The position numbers and the translations under genes are program-made. Shown here one piece after another: positions 44,835 through 51,168 of a DNA stretch of 51,168 nucleotides (position 1 is its first letter; the number at the start of each line of letters is the position of its first letter). Source of the DNA: Bacteroides sp. 51 (GTDB lineage Bacteria > Bacteroidota > Bacteroidia > Bacteroidales > Bacteroidaceae); assembly GCF_010500965.1 (NCBI RefSeq), contig NZ_QVMI01000002.1:270134-321301 (forward strand). The letters run 5' to 3'. The notes under the pieces are model-generated. The model saw only the letters and a program-made list of their open reading frames with translations. It did not search any database and had not been told where the DNA came from.

Positions 44835-44893
44835 TGAGAAAGTACCTCAATGACTCTGAGAAAGTTTCTCATTTGCCTTGAGAAAGTACCTCA
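44835..44893. repeat. Array of three TGAGAAAGTACCTCA-type palindromes, 22-bp period
   Basis: Units at 44835-44849, 44857-44871 and 44879-44893 are exactly 22 bp apart; the middle one reads TGAGAAAGTTTCTCA. A degenerate palindrome continues to about 44918. The unit is the same as in the array at 8876-8999, 36 kb away. Confidence 0.9.
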
Positions 44894-45110
44894 GCATCGC
44901 TCTGCTATATAGCTGAGTACCGATCGTGTTTGGGTGCATCGTTCTGTCAACTTTACTACCTTTAACGCCTTGCGCTTTGATTTTATTTATTCTTAACTCC
45001 GAGAGTTTCGTAATTGCAACGAAAGAGTATACTTTTGTCCCTTCATGTAACTGATTTAACTAAATCGTCTCTAATACAGTATATTTTAATAATAGACCAC
45101 AAATCAAGTA
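44894..45110 (+). promoter_or_regulatory. Promoter region of the outer-membrane protein gene
   Basis: No gene is seen in the 305 bp between 44805 and 45111. Besides the array at 44835-44893, there is a -7 box TACTTTTG (45030-45037), preceded immediately by an operator-like palindrome TTTCGT/ACGAAA (45006-45024). An 80-nt leader follows. Confidence 0.5.
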
Positions 45111-47576
45111 ATGAAAAAACTAATCATGCTGCTTATGGCGCTTGTTGCGTCTTATGCAATCAACGCACAAACAACTCCGGCTGTAACGTATACGGTGAAA
45201 GGTGTTTTGCTGGATTCGTTAACCCTCGAGGCCGAGCCTTACGCAACCATTAAAATCGTTCGTAAAGATGCGCCTGCGCAAGCTGTGAAAATGGCCGTAA
45301 CCGACAACAAAGGTAAATTTGAAGAGAAGATCACCGGTGGCGGTGATTACGTTATCACTATTACCTCCATAGGGAAGTCTGCTGTAGTAAAAGAATTTAA
45401 TCTCTCATCTTCCGAAAGAACCAAAGATTTGGGAACATTATACACTTCCGACTCGGCTAATGAACTTGAAGGTGTTGAGATTGTTGCCCAGAAACCCCTG
45501 GTAAAGGTAGACATTGATAAGATAGAATATAACGTAGAAGACGACCCGGATTCTAAAACAAACTCCGTACTTGAGATGCTTCGCAAGGTTCCGTTGGTTA
45601 CGGTAGATGGCGAGGACAATATACAGGTAAACGGCAGCAGTAGCTTTAAAGTCCACGTCAACGGCAAGCCCAATAATATGATGAGCGACAATCCCACGGA
45701 AGTGCTCAAAAGTATGCCGGCCAATAGCATTAAGAATATTGAAGTGATCACCAATCCCGGCGCTAAATATGATGCCGAAGGGGTAGGGGGTATTCTGAAT
45801 ATCATAACCGTTGGCGGCGGATTGGATGGATATACTGCAACCTTCACTGGCAATGCCAGCAATCGCGGAGCCGGCGGTGGTGTATTTGCTACCATAAAGA
45901 AAGATAAATTCACGCTAACAGGAAGGTACAACTACAACTACAATGACAATCCGCGGAATTATTCCGAATCAAGACGCGAGAATAACGATGGAACCCGCCA
46001 GCTTTCCAACGGGGAGTCAAAGAATAAAGGTTCATTTCAACACGGCTCGTTGGAAGCCAGTTATGAACTTGATACACTTCGCCTGATCACCATGTCTTTC
46101 GGTATGTACGGAGGTGGTAATGATAGTGATGGCAGTTCGCTCACCTGGTTTGAGAACTCTGCAAGTTCTTCAACCGATCCGATATACTCTTATAGAACAC
46201 TAAGCAACAGCGAAAGCTCATGGTACTCTGTTCGCGGTAACATTGACTATCAGCGTTCGTTCGCTAAGAAAGGCCGTCTGCTGACCTTCTCTTACAATAT
46301 CAATACCCGCCCTCAGAATTCCGATTCTTATATCAACTATAAAGATACGGTAGGTCTGGACTATCTGCGGAATAACCGTTCCGATGGCGAGCAGAATACC
46401 ACAGAGCATACCTTTCAGGCCGATTACACCACGCCGATAGGCAAGTACCACACCGTAGAAGGTGGGGTGAAATACATTATCCGTAATAATATCAGCGATA
46501 ATGACCGGTATAACCAACACACTGCCGGCGGCGATTATATCATAGACAACGACCGTAGCAGCCACTATAAACATCTGAACGATATCCTTTCCGGTTATGC
46601 CTCTTACTCCCTCCGGTATAAAAAGTTCTCGGGTAAAGCCGGTCTGCGCTTTGAACGTACCATGCAGGATGTGAGGTTCAAGAATATACCCGACCAGAAC
46701 TTTAAAGTTAACTATAACGATTTCGTGCCATCGGCAAGCATAGGCTATAAGATTACCGATACGCAGAACATCCGTACCGGCTATCAGATGCGTATCTGGC
46801 GTCCGGGAATCTGGTACCTGAATCCATATAGAGATGATAGTAACCCGATGCATATCCGCCAGGGGAATCCTGACCTGGAAACAGAAAAGAGTCACTCCTT
46901 CAACCTGAGCTATAGCAGCTTTACATCGAAGTTCAATGTAAACCTATCGCTGTCGCATTCATTCAATAACAACTCGATAGAAGAAGTCACTACATCACTG
47001 GGCGAGAATGTACTTTACTCCACATACGAGAATATCGGCAAGAGTCGCTCTACCTCGCTAAGTGGCTATATCAACTGGAACGCCTCTCCTAAAACACGTA
47101 TCTATGTGAATATGGATGGACGTTACAGCGATATGCGAAGCCCCAGCCGTAATTTGCATAACACCGGATGGGAAGGTTTTGCGTATGGAGGTTTCCAACA
47201 TACACTACCCTGGGAACTCCGTTTGAGCGTTAACGTGATGGGTGGAACCCCCTCGCCAAGTCTGCAAGGACAGCGGAGCGGTTTCTATGGCTACAACCTG
47301 GGATTGAACCGCTCGTTTATCAACAAACGCCTAACAATCAGTGCTTTCGCTGGAAACTTCCTGAAGAAATACCAAAAGCATAAAAACGAAACCGTGGGCG
47401 AAAACTTTACGATGAACTCTAGCTATTCATACTCCCGCCAACGCTTCGGTGTGAGCATCAGCTACCGCATCGGCGAACTGAAAGCCAGCGTGAAAAAAGC
47501 AGCCCGTACCATCCAGAACGACGACCAGAAGGGCGGCGGCGGTGAAGGCGGCGGCGGTGGCGAAGGCGGTAATTGA
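45111..47576 (+). CDS. Outer membrane beta-barrel protein, TonB-receptor-like
   Basis: This 821-residue protein has a signal peptide ending SYAINA-QT. It has a carboxypeptidase-regulatory-like domain (about 30-115, VKGVLLDSLTLEAEPYATIKIV) and a plug-like domain (about 120-235, with NSVLEMLRKVPLVTVDGEDNIQVNG and GGILNIIT), followed by a barrel of the outer-membrane beta-barrel family 3 type (strands such as FTLTGRYNYNYND, WRPGIWYLNPYRDD). No adjacent SusD is present, so it is not a SusC pair. The C-terminus ends in a Gly/Glu run (GGGGEGGGGGEGGN) instead of the usual aromatic last residue. Confidence 0.88.
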   Translation: MKKLIMLLMALVASYAINAQTTPAVTYTVKGVLLDSLTLEAEPYATIKIVRKDAPAQAVKMAVTDNKGKFEEKITGGGDYVITITSIGKSAVVKEFNLSSSERTKDLGTLYTSDSANELEGVEIVAQKPLVKVDIDKIEYNVEDDPDSKTNSVLEMLRKVPLVTVDGEDNIQVNGSSSFKVHVNGKPNNMMSDNPTEVLKSMPANSIKNIEVITNPGAKYDAEGVGGILNIITVGGGLDGYTATFTGNASNRGAGGGVFATIKKDKFTLTGRYNYNYNDNPRNYSESRRENNDGTRQLSNGESKNKGSFQHGSLEASYELDTLRLITMSFGMYGGGNDSDGSSLTWFENSASSSTDPIYSYRTLSNSESSWYSVRGNIDYQRSFAKKGRLLTFSYNINTRPQNSDSYINYKDTVGLDYLRNNRSDGEQNTTEHTFQADYTTPIGKYHTVEGGVKYIIRNNISDNDRYNQHTAGGDYIIDNDRSSHYKHLNDILSGYASYSLRYKKFSGKAGLRFERTMQDVRFKNIPDQNFKVNYNDFVPSASIGYKITDTQNIRTGYQMRIWRPGIWYLNPYRDDSNPMHIRQGNPDLETEKSHSFNLSYSSFTSKFNVNLSLSHSFNNNSIEEVTTSLGENVLYSTYENIGKSRSTSLSGYINWNASPKTRIYVNMDGRYSDMRSPSRNLHNTGWEGFAYGGFQHTLPWELRLSVNVMGGTPSPSLQGQRSGFYGYNLGLNRSFINKRLTISAFAGNFLKKYQKHKNETVGENFTMNSSYSYSRQRFGVSISYRIGELKASVKKAARTIQNDDQKGGGGEGGGGGEGGN

Positions 47577-47608
47577 TCATTCTTTAGATTACAGCATAAA
47601 AACCAAAA

Positions 47609-47689
47609 ACAGCTACCGGCATTTGCTCCAAATGCTACTGGCATTCAACTCGGATGCCGGTACCATTTGCGACAAATGCCGGTAGCATT
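47609..47689. repeat. Array of four AATGCTACCGGCATT palindromes, exact 22-bp period
   Basis: Units start at 47609, 47631, 47653 and 47675. The first two are in one orientation (GCTACCGGCATT), the last two in the other (AATGCCGGTAGCATT). It begins 33 bp after the outer-membrane protein stop codon and ends before the sensor kinase promoter. Confidence 0.92.
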
Positions 47690-47776
47690 CCCCTTCATCG
47701 CAATATGGCCCGAAAGGAGACTGCATGGCTCATTGTAAAATATCGTTTTATAAGTCTTATATTTCTAAAGAAAGTC

Positions 47777-47806
47777 TTGTAAATCAGAATATTTCGTGTA
47801 CATTTG
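47777..47806 (+). promoter_or_regulatory. Promoter of the sensor kinase gene
   Basis: TTG at 47777-47779 and TACATTTG at 47799-47806 are 19 bp apart, and the ATG is 21 bp downstream. Confidence 0.7.
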
Positions 47807-47827
47807 CGGCGATGACTTCACTATGCA

Positions 47828-49777
47828 ATGCAGATGCGAACAACGATTAAATTGAGGCCAAATACATTATTTTCGAGAATTCTTCTTTCATGCCTCGTAC
47901 CTTTTGTTATTGTTATGGCGTTTTTATTGTGGTTTACCTCCAACCTACTCTATAAAAACGCAAAACAGATAGCAGAAGATGAATCCCTATTTTATTCTAA
48001 CCAGATTTCAGAAACAGTACGCTCTACCTTCCTCGACAACTCTTCGGCATTGATGCTGGCGGGAGAGCAAATCAAGCAATTAGACCGGAAATCTCCGGAT
48101 TATCGCGAAAAGGCCAAAGAAATCCTGACCCTCTTCCTCAAAACCCAACCTAACATTTTTGATGTATATATTGCCTTCGATAAAGGCATTATATCAGAAG
48201 ACTGGTTTATGCTGGACATGATTATTGAAGAGAATGGGGAAATAGAGGAATTTTTTGATGAAGCTGGTTATGAGGAACTGGGCGATAAGGACAAAGCGCC
48301 TTGGTATAATGTGCCCATGCAAACCGGCGAGTTCTATCTTGATAATCTCGAAGTCTATGATTACGGAGAGAAAGGAGTGAAATATACGTCGACCATCAGT
48401 TATCCTCTTAAAGATGGTGATAAGACGATAGGAATAATCGGAATGGATGCCTTCTACAAAAACTATTATAGCTTCCTGGATGATCTTCAGATAGACGATA
48501 AACAGGGAATTCTCCTTGTCGATCAGTTGGGAGAAATTCTGTATTCATACCGCGAAGAGGTCATCGGTAAGTCCTTGTTTGATGCAATCAAGTTTAAATA
48601 CGAAGGCGCTATGCGCCGGGCGCTTGTAGAAGGCATGCCGTTTTCGGTGGAAGACAAGTCGTTCCTGTTCGAGGGCCAATCTTTCATCTATATCCGCCCG
48701 GTCAATCACGAACGCTCTACCCATCCTATTTATATGGTGGTCGATATGCCGGTGAAACCACTCTACAAAAACGCTCGCGAAATCAGCATGATGATCCTTC
48801 TGATTGGTGGCGTGGTATGTGTTGTATTGACCATATGTGTTTATTTATCCATATATAAATCCATTAAAACCATCAAAGGCATAACAGGTGTAGCCAATGA
48901 AATTATTAAAGGAAATTATAAGGTGGATTATGATCGTTATATCCATGCCAATCGTTCGAACGAAAATGATGAGATCGCCGTACTGGAAAACTCAATTATA
49001 AAAATGTTGAACCAGATAAACACTCATATGGATGAGCGCGACGCATACGACCGTGAACTGAGAATCGCAAAGGAAAAAGCCGAAGACTCCAACCGATTGA
49101 AGTCTGCCTTCCTTGCCAATATGAGCCACGAGATACGTACCCCGCTGAATGCCATTGTAGGTTTCTCGGGCATACTGGAGAATACAGAAGACCCTCAGGA
49201 AAAACGGGAATACGTGGCCATTATTGAGAAAAACAATGACCTGCTTCTCCAACTGGTAAATGATATACTCGACCTTTCTAAGATAGAGGCCGGTACGCTG
49301 GATTTTGTTTACTCGGATTTCGACCTGAACGACCTGATGTATGCCGAAGAAAGTACCATGCGTTTCAAACTGGAAAATCCCGATGTGAAACTGGCCTTTA
49401 TTAAAGGAATTGAAGGCTGCTGCATCCATTCCGAGAGCAACCGACTGGCTCAGGTGTTGACCAACCTGATAGGTAATGCTATAAAGTTTACCCAAAAGGG
49501 AAGTATTCATTTCGGTTATCAACTGGATGAAGAAAAAGAAGGTTTCCTGCGTTTCTTCGTGACGGATACAGGTACAGGGATATCACCGGAAAAACAATCG
49601 GCTATTTTCGAACGTTTCGTGAAACTCGATTATTTTGTTCAGGGCACAGGGCTGGGACTTTCCATCTGTCAGGTAATAATTGAGCAGCTGGGTGGTGAAA
49701 TAGGAGTGAAGTCGGAACTGGGAAAGGGCTCTACGTTCTGGTTCCGGATTCCGTATATGCCATGCGGGGAGCGGTAA
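47828..49777 (+). CDS. Membrane sensor histidine kinase with dCache-type sensor
   Basis: This 649-residue protein has transmembrane helices at about 14-36 and 320-342 flanking a large periplasmic ligand domain of the Cache type ([41 protein letters not shown]). A HAMP-like linker follows ([16 protein letters not shown]), then the dimerisation domain with phosphoacceptor His434 ([15 protein letters not shown]) and the ATPase with N box (NLIGNAIKF), DTGTGIS and [10 protein letters not shown]. It has no receiver domain, and no response-regulator gene is adjacent, so its partner lies elsewhere. The start codon is ATG at 47828, or the in-frame ATG two codons later. Confidence 0.93.
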   Translation: MQMRTTIKLRPNTLFSRILLSCLVPFVIVMAFLLWFTSNLLYKNAKQIAEDESLFYSNQISETVRSTFLDNSSALMLAGEQIKQLDRKSPDYREKAKEILTLFLKTQPNIFDVYIAFDKGIISEDWFMLDMIIEENGEIEEFFDEAGYEELGDKDKAPWYNVPMQTGEFYLDNLEVYDYGEKGVKYTSTISYPLKDGDKTIGIIGMDAFYKNYYSFLDDLQIDDKQGILLVDQLGEILYSYREEVIGKSLFDAIKFKYEGAMRRALVEGMPFSVEDKSFLFEGQSFIYIRPVNHERSTHPIYMVVDMPVKPLYKNAREISMMILLIGGVVCVVLTICVYLSIYKSIKTIKGITGVANEIIKGNYKVDYDRYIHANRSNENDEIAVLENSIIKMLNQINTHMDERDAYDRELRIAKEKAEDSNRLKSAFLANMSHEIRTPLNAIVGFSGILENTEDPQEKREYVAIIEKNNDLLLQLVNDILDLSKIEAGTLDFVYSDFDLNDLMYAEESTMRFKLENPDVKLAFIKGIEGCCIHSESNRLAQVLTNLIGNAIKFTQKGSIHFGYQLDEEKEGFLRFFVTDTGTGISPEKQSAIFERFVKLDYFVQGTGLGLSICQVIIEQLGGEIGVKSELGKGSTFWFRIPYMPCGER

Positions 49778-50090
49778 TTACATTTTGTCAGTTCTCCTCT
49801 AAATCGCTTGAAAGCGTCTACCTATGTTCGTAGCTGAAAAATATTCAGTATTTTCTATTTGGGAAATGCAAGATGGTAGGATATGTGTCTATTTCCTGTG
49901 TAATTGAAAGTTTATTTCTTAATTAATATGTTTTGTGTTGTGAAAAACATGTGTTTGCTGTCGGTATGTTTGTTTTTGTTTTGTCGGAAAAACGACTGAA
50001 ATAGAAAATATAACCTTTTAAATTTACTCTTCTTACCGAATCTTTCATTTTTTCATGCTCAAAAAGCGAAATCAGAACCTCTTAAGCTTT

Positions 50091-50230
50091 CTTGTTAAAC
50101 ACACAGACTTGCTACGTTAACACGTCAACTTTCTACAGTAACGCGGTGAGCAGTCACGCTTAATACGGGCTGCGGTATTTCTTAATCCCCGGAGTTGACT
50201 TGTTAAGCAAGGGGGTTGTCCTATTAAACA
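50091..50230. repeat. Degenerate array centred on TTAA/TAA, 21-22 bp period
   Basis: TTAA, GTAA or TTAAT cores begin at 50095, 50117, 50138, 50160, 50182, 50203 and 50224, steps of 22, 21, 22, 22, 21 and 21. Some units are palindromic (CTTGTTAAGCAAG). Sequence between the cores is diverged, so this is weaker than the other arrays. Confidence 0.6.
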
Positions 50231-50615
50231 AGAAAAGACGAAAGAACCATTGGAATATTTTGATTTTCTATCAGAAAATCTGCCTATTTGGGTGGAAAAT
50301 GCACTCTATCTTCTCTTTTTTCGCTAAGATTCTTCTTTTTAGTGACGTGCGAATGGGCCTTATAAGGCTTCTGAGGCATATAGTGTATTTTGAATGGATG
50401 AAAATCTACACAAATAGATTGTTAAAAAGAAAGTGAAAGGACTAAAGATAGATCAATTTGATGTTTTAGTTTGCAAGTTTGAATTAATTTGATATTTTGG
50501 GGCTTTAAAAAGGATCAATCCGAAAATCAGGTTGAATTGTTAAATTGCTATAGTCTTTGCTGAAGGGTTAGTATATAACGGATTGGAAATGAAGAAATAG
50601 AGATGGGTAAGCTAT

Positions 50616-50844
50616 ACCGCATGGTTCAGCCCGAACGGCTGTTAATCTTGGTAGCCCGTTGCTTTAGCATCGGGTTTAATAACCAACTCCTATACATGCG
50701 TGCCGAAGGTACGCGATATTGGGATGTGATGACTCTTTCAAGACTGCGTACCTTCGGCACGCACTTCGTGGTGGCGAATTGATCAACCCGATGCTAAAGC
50801 AACGGGCTACCAAGATTAACAGCCGTTCCGGCTGAGCCTGCGGT
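50616..50844. repeat. Long nested inverted repeat
   Basis: Outer arms of about 60 nt (50616-50676 and 50785-50844, containing GGTAGCCCGTTGCTTTAGCA) are near-perfect reverse complements. Inside them lies a second, perfect 18-nt pair (TGCGTGCCGAAGGTACGC at 50697-50714, complement at 50746-50763). Transcribed RNA would form a long branched hairpin. Confidence 0.9.
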
Positions 50845-50942
50845 TAGTACGAATTAATTCAAAACCCAACAAAAAGAGGTCAAGTAGAAAACTAGGCTGA
50901 ATACTTAAATAATCTCTTTGTTTTAGTCCTAAAAAAGGTCGG

Positions 50943-50997
50943 TGCCATCCCAGTGAAATGCCCTAGGCAAACCACTGGGATGCCTAGGGCATCCCAA
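50943..50997. repeat. Short palindrome cluster with ATGCCCTAGGCA/TGCCTAGGGCAT
   Basis: Two CTAG-centred palindromes (centres 50963 and 50984, 21 bp apart) are accompanied by CATCCCAGTG and its complement CACTGGGATG. The form resembles the other 22-bp arrays, with only two to three units. Confidence 0.65.
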
Positions 50998-51168
50998 CCA
51001 CATAGTAACGATACAATAATTAGCAACTTTTCAGATTGACCCTTTAAAAAGTCTAAATTGTTTCATTGCTAAGAGCCTGTTTAAATTTTGCTCGTTCTTT
51101 TATTTAGTGCTGTTTTTAGGCTGTTTGTTTTCTTTTTAAGGTGAGAATAGCGGGCTATTTGAACCGCG

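Larger units (their letters stand above)
50503..51051. mobile_element. Possible non-coding element with imperfect terminal inverted repeats
   Basis: CTTTAAAAAGGATCAATC at 50503-50520 matches the reverse complement of 51034-51051 at 15 of 18 positions. The roughly 550 bases between have no gene but contain a long nested palindrome. This resembles a MITE, but no target-site duplication is clear and the match could be chance. Confidence 0.3.
49778..51168. other. Gene-poor structured region
   Basis: I see no convincing protein or RNA gene in these 1391 bases. A 78-codon open frame at 50200-50436 has a biased composition and no family resemblance. The region contains a TTAA-centred repeat array (50091-50230), an element with imperfect terminal inverted repeats (50503-51051), a nested long palindrome (50616-50844) and a further short palindrome cluster (50943-50997). 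The AT-rich right edge may hold a promoter for a gene beyond the window. Confidence 0.6.

Noticed and set aside
45347-45931. 194-codon minus-strand frame inside the outer-membrane protein gene
   Set aside because: It is an antisense shadow of a clearly coding plus-strand gene; the same holds for the other long opposite-strand frames, for example 7060-8712, 22316-23440 and 24387-25904.
50200-50436. 78-codon open frame in the right-hand region
   Set aside because: It overlaps the TTAA array, has biased lysine/phenylalanine-rich composition, no clear promoter and no recognisable domain.

Overview
The window looks like a chromosome segment of a gut- or anaerobe-type Bacteroidales bacterium (Bacteroides/Parabacteroides/Dysgonomonas-like; I cannot name the species). 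The reasons are a SusC/SusD pair with DUF5000- and DUF4998-type lipoproteins, a 1340-residue hybrid two-component regulator, many secreted or lipoprotein glycoside hydrolases, and repeated matches to the Bacteroidetes promoter (TTG about 19-20 bp before TAnnTTTG). No rRNA, tRNA, integrase or transposase gene was recognised.

Layout. 1-71: last codons of an unidentified plus-strand gene. 214-5593 (minus): five-gene cluster with two Tat-signal Gfo/Idh/MocA oxidoreductases, a small membrane protein, an ApbE-like protein and a DUF1080 plus TIM-barrel protein, resembling a 3-keto-glycoside catabolic module. 5735-8853: M20 deacylase (minus) and an acyl-CoA synthetase (plus). 8981-25880: a glycan-use locus around one hybrid two-component system (15284-19306). 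On its minus-strand side are a clan GH-D enzyme, a sialate O-acetylesterase-like enzyme and a GH36 alpha-galactosidase. On its plus-strand side are GH95, GH110 and GH95. 26112-37051: an AraC regulator divergent from a GH95-like hydrolase, followed by SusC, SusD and two surface lipoproteins. 37248-49777: housekeeping and envelope genes (GYF/CD225 protein, DUF2752, YccF, M16 protease, prfB with programmed frameshift, CYTH, MgtC/DUF4010, outer-membrane barrel protein, sensor kinase). 49778-51168: no convincing gene, but heavily palindromic DNA.

How it fits together. Alpha-galactosidases (GH36-type and GH110), GH95 alpha-fucosidase-type enzymes and a sialate esterase-like enzyme suit alpha-Gal- and fucose-capped host glycans such as blood-group-B-like or mucin O-glycans; this is inference. 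Both HTCS-flanking operons carry a pair of half-sites 21 bp apart, with the nearer half-site ending 23 bp before the -7 box. The AraC-linked promoter at 27101-27160 has the same geometry with a different sequence.

The intergenic DNA is unusually structured. It holds several locus-specific arrays of imperfect palindromes at a 21-23 bp period, two copies of a nested 27-nt palindrome just upstream of start codons, at least four copies of a GC-rich 25-bp repeat (one supplies the C-terminus of a gene, one the -33 box of a promoter), and a roughly 550-bp palindromic element with imperfect terminal inverted repeats.
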